NCBI GenBank assembly: GCA_946800325.1
Contig: OX326961.1
Location: 5,868,655 to 5,932,654, forward strand
DNA length: 64,000 bases
Reading direction: 5' to 3'
DNA from: Luzula sylvatica
Lineage: Eukaryota; Streptophyta; Magnoliopsida; Poales; Juncaceae
The position numbers and the translations under genes were made by a program. The notes beneath the pieces were generated by a model. That model saw only the letters and a list, made by a program, of their open reading frames with translations. It searched no databases and was not told where the DNA came from. Shown here in pieces: positions 36,995 to 48,109 of the stretch; the stretch's first letter is position 1; the number at the start of each line of letters is the position of its first letter.

Positions 36995-39172
36995 CTAGCA
37001 TTATCCCCGCGCAATTGCGCGGGGCTGTTCGGGTTTATAAGTAATGTAGTTGAAAAAAATTGTTGTTCATTTTGTGTATGTGACTTTCTTTTTGTAATCA
37101 TTATTATATGTGTAATTTAGTGTGTTGTGTGCGAGTGAAATTTTGTAGCAAAAATCGTTTGAATATTTTAAGAGCCGGATTTCTTGAATAATTCAAACGG
37201 TTATTGCTAAAAAAATTATCTATATTTTATACTTCATAAGTAAAATAAGGAAAAATAACGAATGAGTCGTCATGAAATTTATTAAGAACATAATAGTTCA
37301 GAAAACATTCCTGAAAAAAAGAGTGTTTTTAATTTCACAAATCCTTAATTTCGCTACATATTTAGCACAAATATTTTTCGTCCTTTGTGTGGTCAGCCAA
37401 CAACAAAGTTTGACGATGTCATCGCTAACCGTTTCGTTCGAACCTTTAATTTAAATTATGTCATGATTATTCGCACATCCATGATTTGGTATATTTTTAA
37501 CCCCCTAATTTTTTTTGGATATTATAAAAAATTCTCTATCTTTTCGTAAACTCCAAAAAAAAAAAACTCTTTACCAAACTTTTATTTTAAAATACTCCTT
37601 ATGGATGATATTAATTTTTTTTTCCCAAAATACCCTCCAAATCTCATATGTAATAATTAAAACTTATTTTTGTTATTTTTTATTAATTTTAAGAAAATTC
37701 ATAAACACTTCTTAACACGTAGTGATTTAAAAAAATTTTAATTATTACATATTTTGTTTATATAATTTTAATATTACATTCTTTATTCATAAAAAAACTA
37801 ACATTAAATGATAATAAATAAACATCTTGCAAATATATTCATAGAAAATATCTATTTAAACATCTATTTTTTATGTTAGTTTTCTTTTTATGTATTTTTT
37901 AATAGTTTTGTGATATTTTATTTTTAAATATTTGCAAGATGTTCTTTTATTAATATTGTTCAACTTATTATAATTTTATTTTAGTTTTTCAAGAAAAATA
38001 ATAAAGGACCAAAATGTAAATTTTAAAACTTCGAAGGACCAAAATGCAAATATAAAGGACCAAAATGTGAAAAAGGGACCAAAATATAAATTTTTTTAAA
38101 AAATAGGACCAATTTGAGGCCCCTGGACTAAAATGTAAATTTCAAAACTTCGAAGGGCCAAAATGCAAATATAAAGGACCAAAATGTAAACAAAAAAGGA
38201 CAAAAATGTAAAAAAAATATTTTTTTTACAAATAGGCCCCTGGTGACGTGGCTGCACCAGGCAAGAAAAATAATAAAGAACCAAAATGTAAATTTTAAAA
38301 CTTCGAAGTACCAAAATGCAAATATAAAGGACCAAAATGTGAAAAAAGGACCAAAATATAATTTTTTTTAAAAAATAGGACCAATTTGAGGCCCCTGGAC
38401 TAAAATGTAAATTTCAAAACTTCGAAGGGCCAAAATGCAAATATAAAGGACCAAAATGTAACAAAAAAGGACCAAAATGTAATTGTTTTTCGAAAAAAGG
38501 ACCAATTTGTAAAAAAAAAAGGACCAAAATGTAAAATAAATATTTAAAAAAAAAGGACCAAAATGTAATTGTTTTTCGAAAAAAGGACCAATTTGTAAAT
38601 AAAAAAGGACCAAAATGTAAAATAAATATTTTAAAAAAAAGGACCAAAATGTAATTGTTTTTCGAAAAAATGACCAATTTGTAAAAAAAAAGGACCAAAA
38701 TGTAATTTTTTTTTCGAAAAAAGGACCAATTTGTAAATAAAAAAGGACCAAAATGTAAAAAAATAAATTTTTTTTACAAATAGGCCCCTGGTGACGTGGC
38801 TGCACCAGGCAAGAAAAATAATAAAGGACCAAAATGTAAATTTTAAAACTTTGAGGGACCAAAATGCAAATATAAAGGACCGAAATGTGATAAAAAAGGA
38901 CTAAAATGTAATTTTTTTTAAAAAACAGGACCAATTTGAGGCCGCTGGACCAAAATGTGAATATTAAAACTCGAAGGACCAAACTGCAAATATAAAGGAC
39001 TAAAATGTAAGAAAAAAAGGACCAAAATGTAAATTTTTTTTTAAAAAAAGGACCAAATTGTAAATAAAAAAGGACCAAAATGTAAAAAAAATATTTTTTT
39101 TACGAATAGGCCCCTGGTGACGTGGCTGCACCAGGGGGCTGCAAATCCCCTTGAATTAGTATATAGTATAGA
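36995..39172 (-). mobile_element. Non-autonomous Helitron, copy B
   Basis: A near-identical sister of copy A, inserted inside MITE copy 3 between A (36994) and T (39173). The minus-strand 5' end is TCTATACTATATACTAATTC. The 3' end is the perfect 20-nt palindrome CCCCGCGCAATTGCGCGGGG (37005-37024) plus CTAG (36998-36995). It is 280 bp longer than copy A because the minisatellite has more blocks. A 60-codon frame near the 3' end (37272-37454) is shared with copy A (287-469) but resembles no known protein. Confidence 0.95.
37995..39115. repeat. GGACCAAAATG minisatellite inside Helitron B
   Basis: The same unit and block structure as in copy A. The hairpin block CCTGGTGACGTGGCTGCACC recurs near 38237, 38786 and 39113, so copy B has one more higher-order block than copy A. 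Long minus-strand frames (up to 236 codons) are products of the repeat. Confidence 0.88.
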
Positions 39173-39362
39173 TTATGTCAAGTATATAATACATAAAAAT
39201 ATAAAATATATAAATTATAATTAATAAATTAATAAAATAATAAAATATTATATATAATAAACGTATCGTATCATATGTTTTTTTGAAAATTACCGTATCG
39301 CCGTATCCGTATCGTGTCGGATACGATATCCGTATCCGTATCCGTGCAACATAGGTTATATA

Positions 39363-40696
39363 CTATTATCATCTATGACTATGACTATGGTATCCAATAT
39401 AATATTACATAAGTTAGCTATATTGTTACATACCTCCAGCCTAAGCCCCTGAGTTGATCCAAATCATTTTGTAAGGTTTTTAAAATGTCTAATTGTTTAA
39501 TGGATTTTTTTAGTGGACTTGAATACATTTTTGAGTTTGGAAGCATGAGAGACTTCTTGTGGTGGGCTTTGCAAAATGATATTTGGTGATCCATCAGTGC
39601 TATTAATGCATTGACACGTGTTGTTAGGCATATTACATTTCATGAGTAGTAGGCCCAGTCGATCACTTTGTTTTTCTTCCAAAAGTTATGTGGTTTGGTG
39701 TAGCGTCGCCGACATGAACCATGTGAAGACGAAATTGCCAGCATTCTTTAATGCTTGGGCAGTTTTAACCGGAGCCTTCTCTTCCCTCGTATCAAACTAT
39801 CCAAGCTGCTCGACAAAACAGAAATAGAAAGAGCAGGTTGTGCTGGAAGTAATTTTCTTTTCCTGCCGTCTGTCTTTGTATGCTTGAAACTTGAAAGAGG
39901 ATGCAGGGGTTTCCGTTTCTTGGTAGTTGCGCCTCCTTTGCCAGATCCATCAGTTGTTGGGTCAGATATAGCTTTTATCGGATCCTTCGTGAGTCCGGTT
40001 AGGACCCGTTCCCCCGTGCCTTTTTGCTCGGAACTGGGGAATGGCCTTGTGTTTACTTCTCCGACGGTTCGTCTTTATCCCAGTTTTTTCCGAGAACAAT
40101 TCTGTTGAGAATGGTTTCCAAGAAAGCTTGCGGAGGTGTGTAGGATCAGTTGGTAAGAGAGATGGGATTTAGAGGTTCAAAATAAATACGAACTATTACA
40201 AAATGTAAGGGTTTAAATGATTTAAAGACTAATTATTACAAAATGCAAGGGTTTAAATGATTAAAGACTAATTATTACAATGATTAACGAGAATGTATCG
40301 TTTTCTCAAGTAATTTAAAGAAAAGGGAGAATTTCTCATGTATCACTCTTAAAGTCGGAAATAACAGATTTATCCTTCGTAAACTATTAATTACAAATTT
40401 ATCCACATAAAAGCTCTACAATTCAAATTTATCCCTCATGTTAAATTACCGTCAAATTAGTCATGAATAAAAATTTAAACTGGTCAAGTCATTAAACTAA
40501 GACCAAAATACCCTCCTAACCATAGCAACTAGCAAGCATCCTTTCTCCCATTCTGCTCCGATGGAGGAGTGCCTCTGACACACTTTTCTCTCTTGATCAT
40601 GAAGAGTAAAGAGCTATTTTTTCGGTTCAGTTCGATTTTTAAATCGGGTTTGGTATTATTCAGTTCGGTTAACGAACCACCTAATGAACACTCATC

Positions 40697-40730
<34 letters not shown>

Positions 40731-40768
40731 CAACAAAATATTAATACGTAATTAAAAATGTATTTAAA

Positions 40769-40801
<33 letters not shown>

Positions 40802-41321
40802 AATAATGCATAACTAAAAATGTAGAAATTAATAATAATAATAAAATACTAATAATAAAATAATGCATAACTAAAAATGTAGAAATTAATAATAATAATA
40901 AAATAATAATAATTATTATTATTATTAGAAATTAAATTATTGGTATGATTTTATTGGTATGATTTATTTAATACATAATTATAGTATTTTAATATGATTA
41001 AGAAATAATTATAGTATTTTAATATGATTATAGTAGTGATTGATTAAAGACATTTGGAAAGTTAAAAGGGTGTTTGCTTTTTGTTATAGGACCAGATTTT
41101 GATGAAGAGTGGGCCATACCCGAACTGGGCCCTGGCGTGCACTGTGCATTGTGCAGCTTTATCCTTTTGCTTGGCTGCAATATTGAGCAGGTGTTAATTC
41201 CTCTAAATTCTATTGAACATGATTGGACATTCATATCCATTATTTGACTTAGCACTTCGTCTAGACCCCTCAACTAGGTTACTCTACTTTATCACCTAGT
41301 TTTATAGTGGAATGTTGGGTT
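39363..41321. other. Unassigned interval with coding-like remnants and AAT repeats
   Basis: 39500-40110 and 41030-41280 are GC-richer and on the minus strand read as lysine/serine-rich, low-hydrophobic peptides (for example GKGGATTKKRKPLHP; KRIKLHNAQCTPGPSSG). These are reminiscent of the C-terminal part of a plant LINE ORF1 or retroelement gag, but no zinc knuckle was seen. 40690-40930 holds (AAT)n blocks, including a 60-bp unit repeated twice (TGCATAACTAAAAATGTAG). Confidence 0.4.
40690..40930. repeat. (AAT)n-rich satellite-like patch
   Basis: Several AATAAT runs with interspersed repeats of AAATGCATAACTAAAAATG. Ends in a short inverted AAT/ATT junction near 40910. Confidence 0.8.
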
Positions 41322-41612
41322 ATATATTCAACCCCTCAACGTCAACAAAAAGAGTCTCGATGAGGTGGCAAAAGAGGGATTTAGTTAATTGTTTAGTTTT
41401 TCTAATTGACTTGATTAAATATTAATTGATACGTAAATAATTTATAACATGTTAATATTAGTATATGTTAATTGACGAATCAATTCAATTAAACAGTCAA
41501 TTAATATTTAATCGAGTCAATTAAAAAGACTAAACAATCCACTTAATCCCCTTCTTTTGCCACCTCATCAAGATTCTTTTTTGGATGTTGGAAGGGCCAA
41601 GTATATTTTACC
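41322..41612. mobile_element. Foldback MITE 1
   Basis: The left half (GTTATATATTCAACCCCTC..., GATGAGGTGGCAAAAG..., CTAATTGACTTGATTAAATA) is followed by its reverse complement (TATTTAATCGAGTCAATTA..., CTTTTGCCACCTCATCAAGA..., GGGCCAAGTATATTTTA). The central part contains GATACGTAAATAATTTATAA. The arms span most of the element. Confidence 0.78.
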
Positions 41613-41649
41613 TTGTATGTTACTATTAGCATCCATGGCATCCAATTTA

Positions 41650-41957
41650 ATAGGGAAAATATACTTGGCCCCCGAACCCAAAAAAAAGCATTGATGAGTT
41701 GGCAAAAGTGGGTTAAGTGGATTGTTTAGCATATCTAATTGACTCGATTAAATATTAATTGACACGTTTAATTGATACGTAAATAATTTATAATATGTTA
41801 ATATTAGTACATGTTAATTGACTCAATTCAATTAAACGGTCGACTAATATTTAATCGAGTCAATTAGAGAGGCTAAACAACCCACTTAATCTATTTTTGT
41901 CATCTCATCAAGACTCTTTTTTTTTTTGATTTGGGGACTGAATATATAACTCCAATT
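41650..41957. mobile_element. Foldback MITE 2, inverted relative to MITE 1
   Basis: Starts GGGAAAATATACTTGGCCCC and ends GGGGACTGAATATATAAC, with internal arms matching MITE 1. The outer right end matches the outer left end of MITE 1 and vice versa. The 12-mer TCCAATTTAATA lies on both sides (about 41641 and 41958), consistent with a target duplication. The insertion splits a sequence that appears uninterrupted at 39390-39450 (CCAATATAATATTACATAAG, then TATTGTTACATACCTCC). Confidence 0.75.
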
Positions 41958-41999
41958 TAATATTACAAAAGTTAGCTATATTGTTACATGCCTCCTGGC

Positions 42000-44240
42000 T
42001 AAGCAGATCCGGGTTCCGTAAATTTTGGAGGTCTTTGACCATAATATCACGAGACCTAAAATGTAATTAGAAAATGTATCAAGTGAAATATTAAATATAA
42101 ACCTCCAATTATTTGTGAAAAAATGAGATAAATAAGTTCATTCAATCTTCAATATTGTGAACACGAAATAAAATTGCACATTCAATTTGCTACTTAAATT
42201 AAGAGAAGTTCTCAAAAAAAAAAACATATATTGCGAAGAATTGTGAATTTCATTTTTATTGGCATAAAAAAAGTGCCTTAGATATTATATTGAGTCATTT
42301 GGCCATTTGAAATACACACGTCTTCTCTGTTTATCATTAAAAAAAAATACATTTAGCTATTTGAGATTCCTTGTAGAATATGATTTTATATTGAGGATGA
42401 TAATCTTTTGGGTGTGCTTCTATATTTTAAAATAGTAAATATTTAATTTGACAAGACTTTTACTTTGTCAATATGAATATCTAATATAATATAGGAACTA
42501 TCTAAAATAAATGACCTTTGTTTTTGAAGGACCTTAGACATTAGTCTACTTCGAAAAACAACATTAATATAATTACTATGTTATGATTCTATAACATTTT
42601 TCCTTCAGTGTTCTTTTTCTCATCCGTTCTAACTTTTTATATAATTAAATGGGTCATCAACTCATTAAGATTTTTATCTTAGTCTTTTGTTTTAATTATG
42701 TAATTATGTAATTGGCTTTGCTCGTTAAAAAAGAAAGCATCACAATTTGTTTTAAAATAGCTCACTTTCACATTAACTTTTACCAAATCTATTATATAAT
42801 TGGGCTTTTCTTCTTAAAGTTTATCACATAAAAATTTCCAATTTTAGTTATGAAAAAAACAGAACTTATCATGATGCAAATAAAGGTTTAGATTTGAGTT
42901 ATATAATGTTTCCTTATTTTTGATTCGTTTAAAAAAAATGATGGATTATTTTGAACTTTCAGACCTTTCGATCTGAAAAAATGAAAATTAGTTTATGACT
43001 TTGCTATTAATGCGTTTGGCATTCTACAACCCATCCAAAACCTTGATGTTTGATGTGCTCAGTTTCAAAATTGAAATTCAAATGTAATAAATTTGAACCA
43101 ACAGACTAACAAAAACTAAAATTTACTAATCAAATAAATTTTGTTCGAGTTTAATTATGCTTGAAATATCGGGCAGGGGAAGAAGTGGCTTCTCCTTACA
43201 TAATTCTCCTTTTCACTGGTACCGTTTTCCTTTATCTTCACTGGTACAGTGGTACGTTTTCCTTTATTGGTACATTACCACCATTCTCACTGGACTCTCT
43301 CTTAATTCTACATTTCTTTTCGAAATTCTGTATAACTACTTCCCTTACACTTGTCTCTTCATCGCCAACATCTTCTCTATTCACCAATTTTCTTAATTCT
43401 CACTCATTCTCTAAACCCGTTAACCCGCTACTAAATTACATCTTACATACATATCCTTTCTTTTCTTCATTTTACATAATTCTTCTTTTCACTAATTTAG
43501 TAAAAACATCGAGGTCAAATAATCAGAATAAATCAAAGGCTTAGATTTTAGGGATCTTACCGTTGGATTATGTTACTCACTTCAGCATAACATACATGTA
43601 TTAATTGAGAAATCATTATTTTAAATTCTGTCTTTTCGGCAAATTAATATTTTTTTTGCAATTAAACCCTTTCTTTCCTGCAAATATCTTGCAGTTTATT
43701 GTAAAAAATTTCAAATTTTGTCTCACTTTCTCTACACAAAAATTTCTTAGTTTTACCCTGAAAAGTACAAATTTGACAAAAAAGCCCTTGTTTTTTTCGA
43801 AATCACCTTCTTTGTATTTCTTCAAAACTCTTGCAAAGTTCTCTTTCATATTTGCATCCATTGTTCAATACAACATTTTTCTGAAAATTACATTTCAGTC
43901 CTTTCTTTCAAAATTCCTCTCAAGAAAATTTCTCATCTCTTAAAATCTCGAGTACAAAAAGTATCAACACTCTAATTCTATTATGGTACCTTTTCACATG
44001 TAACCCTGAGATTTCTAAAAATTATTTTTCATAAAAAGTTCATACTATGGTTACTATGGCTACAGTACATATAAACAACTAATCAAATTCTAATCTTATT
44101 CTTAACGGTAAAAAAATCTAAATCCAAATCTCATTCCAACGTTAATATTTCTTCATATTAAACCAAATACACTTGGTCCACGATTTAATGACGGAAAAAA
44201 GATTTACCACTATCAGACGGTGTATACATCAAACTTGTGC
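42000..44240. other. A+T-rich interval, no recognisable gene
   Basis: Short frames only. 43200-43270 carries repeated CACTGGTAC motifs. 43600-43940 is T-rich, with an open frame on each strand of the kind produced by TTC/GAA bias. No splice-supported exon was seen. Confidence 0.45.
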
Positions 44241-44389
44241 ACCGAGTTTGGGGACGCTGTAAACTATTCTAAGATGCTAACAATAAATAGAACATTGACA
44301 GCTCTCTTCTTCTCTGTGGTCCCCAAATATTATTCCTTCTTTCTTGTCTTCTCTCCCTTCTTCCTTGTCTATTCTTCCCTCCCTTCACA

Positions 44390-45360
44390 ATGCAAAAATC
44401 AATGGAGAAACCATGGATCCGAACTTCTTCTTCCTATGTTTTTCGTCCGATTGTGCTTCTTATCCCTGTTTTTTGTTCCTTAACCCAGTCGGAGTGCTGT
44501 AACGACAATTTTCATGGTTGGTGGACAGACGAAATTTTCCAGATTGCTTCATATGCAATGCACACACAAGGATGTAAGTGATTCTCGTCCAGATTTTATT
44601 TGTACTTTGATATTGGTGCTTGGTTTTGTTAAATGACGAATTAAGCCAGTAATTGTTTCTCTTAGTTTTTATTTTCGTTTTCTGGTTAAATCTTTTGGTA
44701 CTTCTCTTGACGAGCCATACACTTGAGCATTTCTTGTCAATTTTGCATCGAATAAAGACATTTGATAAAGTCCTCATGGATTATTGATAATCTGAGTTCA
44801 TGCTATGATTGATTTTATAGTTTTGAACGGTTTTTATAGTCTTGGATGAAGTTTTTGCGCTCACTAATTTGGGGACAAGTTTTCATTCTCATTTTTTGTC
44901 TGAACTACGTATGAGTACTCAGATCTTCCATCTCATCTTGCTTTATTTCGTTAAAACCCCTCAATAAATTGTTTTTTGGACTTTCAGCCTTTTAATCATT
45001 ATAACCATCTCTGTTTGTGATTAATTTTGTAGTTTGAAACGCCTTTGATTGATTTTGTAATCCTAAAAATTGTTTATGGCTTGAAATCAAGATTTCAAGA
45101 AATAGTTGCTTGTGCTTTTCAGGCTTGAACTCAAACTCTTAGATTTCCACATGACTTCATGCGATTTTTGTGATGCTGTGGAGATGAAATCTGACGGACC
45201 AGGTAACCAATTTGAAATTAACTACTTCAATTGGTAAGTATTCAATCTAATTTATTTTCACTCATTGTGCACAGATGGAAAAATTGGATGATCAAATCGA
45301 TTTACCGAGACACAAAACTGCGACATCTCGAGACAAGAAATATCAAAGTGTCAAGAAAGA
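44390..45360 (+). pseudogene. Exon-like fragments of an unrecognised gene with a signal-peptide-like start
   Basis: A CT-rich leader (44300-44385) precedes ATG at 44390. The frame includes a hydrophobic stretch (VFRPIVLLIPVFCSL) and then cysteines (ECCNDNF), and ends at the donor GTAAGTG (44574). A second block, 45123-45202 (after TTTTCAG, before GTAACC), reads LLDFHMTSCDFCDAVEMKSD. A third block after GTGCACAG (45275 on) reads MEKLDDQIDLPRHKTATS. The phases do not join cleanly, and the third block runs into a GT-rich repeat. This could be a captured gene start in the Helitron that ends at 48109. Family unknown. Confidence 0.4.
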
Positions 45361-45409
45361 ACCAACTTGCATGTGTGCGCTTCTCTGTTTGTGCCTTTGT
45401 ACATGTACC

Positions 45410-45511
45410 ACAGTGTGTGTGTGTTTATTTTCGTGTTTGTGCCTGTATGTCTTTTTGTGTGTGTGCATGTGGTCCCTGTATGTGTGTGTGTGGGTGGTGT
45501 GTATACGTGGT
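45410..45511. repeat. GT-rich tract, left part
   Basis: Imperfect GTGTGT/TGTATG repeats ending at the hAT-like insertion. The tract continues at 47281-47332 (GTGTGTATTGTG, GTGTGTGTGTGTGG). Confidence 0.82.
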
Positions 45512-47272
45512 CAGTGGCGGATCTTGAACCATATTTTAAAGGGCGCGAAATATAAACACAAAATATTTTTTAATTCAATTGTTAACTAACACATAACACG
45601 AAAAAGATGAGCAATATTTACCCACTCCCTTATTTTCTACTTATTTTTTAGTCTCGTCATGAATCCACATCATCATCCTAAGCATGATTATTAACTATTA
45701 GATTGGGTGATGTGGCTTCATGATATACATTAATATTATATTTGATCATGAAAGACATGCATTTTGTATGACTATGTGTAAGTATTAATTTGAACCATTA
45801 GATGTATTGATGTGATTTAATCTTAATCACTAAATTTTTATTAGATTTTTTGAAGATCACATTTTGAGTAGTCATTTATGTGTCATTATTTTACACTATG
45901 TTTTAAACATTCTTAGAAAACCACATCATCCTACATTAATGATGTGGACTATTATTATTGGTTAGCTTTACATTAGACCAAGTCTAATCAATTGTTTAAC
46001 ATTTCACATAAGATTACATGATCAAATGTGAATGCAATGGAATATGAAAAGTTTATATATGAAATACTAATAATTGAATATGTAATATTATAAAAGATAC
46101 AACATATATTAGTATCATTTTTAGAAATTTAATTTTAAAAACTCATCAAGTATATTCATTTTAATTTTCTCTTCGTTTTGACATCCATATTAACATAGTT
46201 CATACATATCGTTTTTCATAATTTCAATTTGTAAAGATATTATGTAAGAAAATATGCAAAAAAAAGTACAAATTTACATAATAGATTTTTAAATATTTTA
46301 TTTGCATAATATAATTTTGAAGTATTATTTTTTTTTAACTTATAACTACAAGAATCTCATATAATACTAAGTAGATTATATTTTTGTTTTTAAACAAACA
46401 AATTTAACATTAATTTTCTCAAAAATAATAGAATTATAAAATAGTTTATCCATCTGAATAACTTCTTAAACTTAAAATGTTATGATATAAAATAATTTGT
46501 ATTTATGTTTATTATAAATTAAATTTTGATACTATTTATAAAATTACATCCACTATTAAGTTTTGTATTATTTTATAGTTTCCATTGCATTTTGAATCAA
46601 TCAAAATTATTACTATTATATAATTAATAACGTGTTACTACATATGTTGTAGATTCATTATTTTTATATTTAATATTGTACGGAATATTGCAAACAATGA
46701 TATAATATTTGTTGTTATGTTTTTTTTGTAAAATTGTATTATATCTCATATATTATTCTACAATGACACTAATATAAGTATTATTATTTGATTAAAAAAT
46801 AAGATTTTTTGTTATCATAATGCAAAATAATTGTAAAACATATGAATAATCATAGACAAATAACCTTATTTTAACATGATATTATTAATATTATCATACA
46901 AATCTCTAATTTATATTACAATGAAAAAACACAATTTACATGTTCGCCGCATAGTGCGAGTATCTCCTAGTTAATTTTCATTTATGCATGGGTTTGATGG
47001 GATCCGATGTATAATTTGTTTTTAGAGATATAAGACTTGACATAAGAGCTTCATTCAAAAAACTTTATTTATTACTTCAATTTATAAATTTTACTATGTA
47101 TTTCTTAAATCACAATTCACAATATATTTCATTATTTTTTTGGGGCAAAAAATTAACATAGATTTTTTATTTTGACATATCAAAATACATAACTATGAAT
47201 AATATATACTATATGTTCAAAATTCTTGGGGGGGCGATCGCCCCCCGCGGCCCTTTATAAGATCCGCCCCTG
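45512..47272 (+). mobile_element. 1.76-kb non-autonomous hAT-like element, copy 1
   Basis: Ends CAGTGGCGGATCTTG (left) and AAGATCCGCCCCTG (right) form inverted ends of the plant hAT CAGNGGCGGA type. A perfect 8-bp target duplication TACGTGGT flanks it (45504-45511 and 47273-47280), inside a GT-rich microsatellite. No transposase is encoded. Near the right end, GGGGGGCGATCGCCCCCC is an 18-nt palindrome. A Helitron-type 3' end lies inside at 46970. Confidence 0.93.
46943..46970 (+). mobile_element. Helitron 3' end inside hAT-like copy 1
   Basis: TCGC-CGCATAGT-GCGA hairpin, GTATCTC, then CTAG (46967-46970) and T. The same end lies in hAT-like copy 2 at 49569. Upstream sequence from about 45610 resembles 26740-27000, supporting a short nested Helitron whose 5' end was not fixed. 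Confidence 0.58.
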
Positions 47273-47345
47273 TACGTGGTCTCTGTATGTGTGTATTGTG
47301 TTTCTGTGCGTGTGTGGTGTGTGTGTGTGTGGGGTTCCGGCTCAT

Positions 47346-47785
47346 GTGAGATCGGGCCGGGGAAAGGGGTCGGGCCCATGCGGGGCCCGGTCCGGGAGAG
47401 GGGGTCGGGCCCACGCGGGGCCCGGTCCGGGGGAGGAGGTCGGGCCCACGCGGGGCCCGGCCCGGGGGAGGGGGTCGGGCCCACGCGGGGCCCGTCCCGG
47501 GGGAGGGGGGTCGGGCCCACGCGGGGCCCGGCTCGGGGGAGGGGGGTCGGGCCCCGCGCGGGCCCGGCCCGGGGGAGGGGGGTCGGGCCCACGCGGGCCC
47601 GGCCCGGGGGAGGGGGTCGGGCCCACGCGGGCCCGGCCCGGGGGAGGGAGGTCGGGTCCACGCGGGGCCTGGCCCGGGAGAGGGGATCGGACGCAAGTGG
47701 GGCCCGACAAGGGGTGGTCGGGCCCAAGTGGGGCCCGACCGGGAGGGGGGGGGGTCGGTCCCAAGTGGGGCCCGGCCCGCGGATG
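47346..47785. repeat. Very GC-rich 35-bp minisatellite
   Basis: GTCGGGCCC begins at 47369, 47404, 47439, 47474, 47510, 47546, 47582, 47616 and 47651, with decaying units to 47785: period 34-36 bp, about eleven units. Unit core: GGGCCCACGCGGGGCCCGG plus a G-run. Composition is almost pure G+C in an A+T-rich window. Proline/glycine-arginine reading frames are open on both strands only because the unit has no stops. Confidence 0.93.
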
Positions 47786-48083
47786 GTGATGATTTTTATT
47801 GAAAAGTATATGTATATTTTTGTGTGTATTAATTTTGAAAGATGGAAAGTAAAAGAATAATCTAATTAATTAGCTTCAGTTAATTTAAAATTGAGGGTTA
47901 TGGACCAGTCAAATGACAAAAGTTCAATAGTGTTTTAGTTTGACCGATTCGAATTATTAATTTGAGCAATTTAATGGGACGTAAAGAATTTTTTAATTTG
48001 CATAAATAAAAAATAGTTGTTAAATGACAAATTTTTTTTTTACATAATATAAAGCATAATTTGATCTTTATTTAAGTACGTCA

Positions 48084-48109
48084 CATGCGTAGCGCATTTT
48101 GAGGACTAG
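48084..48109 (+). mobile_element. Helitron 3' terminus
   Basis: ATGCG-TAG-CGCAT hairpin, TTTGAGGA, CTAG (48106-48109) and T. The GC-rich minisatellite ends about 320 bp upstream. The 5' end is unknown. Confidence 0.62.

Larger units (their letters stand above)
36668..39354. mobile_element. GATACG-type MITE, copy 3, interrupted by Helitron B
   Basis: The left end CTATGTTACGCGGATAC (36668) and right end GTATCCGTGCAACATAG (39354) are the same inverted ends as at 33653-33796. Both sides carry the perfect 8-bp target duplication GTTATATA (36660-36667 and 39355-39362). Without the Helitron (36995-39172) the element is 509 bp. The interior is rich in CGTATC/GATACG and then A+T-rich, with no transposase. 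Confidence 0.92.

Noticed and set aside
38368..39078. 236-codon minus-strand ORF rich in F, W, G and P
   Set aside because: It is entirely within the GGACC minisatellite of Helitron B. Frame openness follows from the repeat unit, and similar frames appear in the array of copy A.
43605..43943. 112-codon plus-strand ORF with an opposing 81-codon ORF
   Set aside because: Phe/Lys/Ser-rich frames on both strands from TTC/GAA-biased DNA, with no domain and no splice context.
45367..45589. Cys/Val-rich ORFs in the GT-rich tract
   Set aside because: Open frames come from TGTGTG repeats. The tract is non-coding and interrupted by the hAT-like element.
47209..47860. Overlapping long ORFs on both strands (Pro/Gly/Arg-rich)
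   Set aside because: They are produced by the GC-rich 35-bp minisatellite, which contains no stop codons in several frames.
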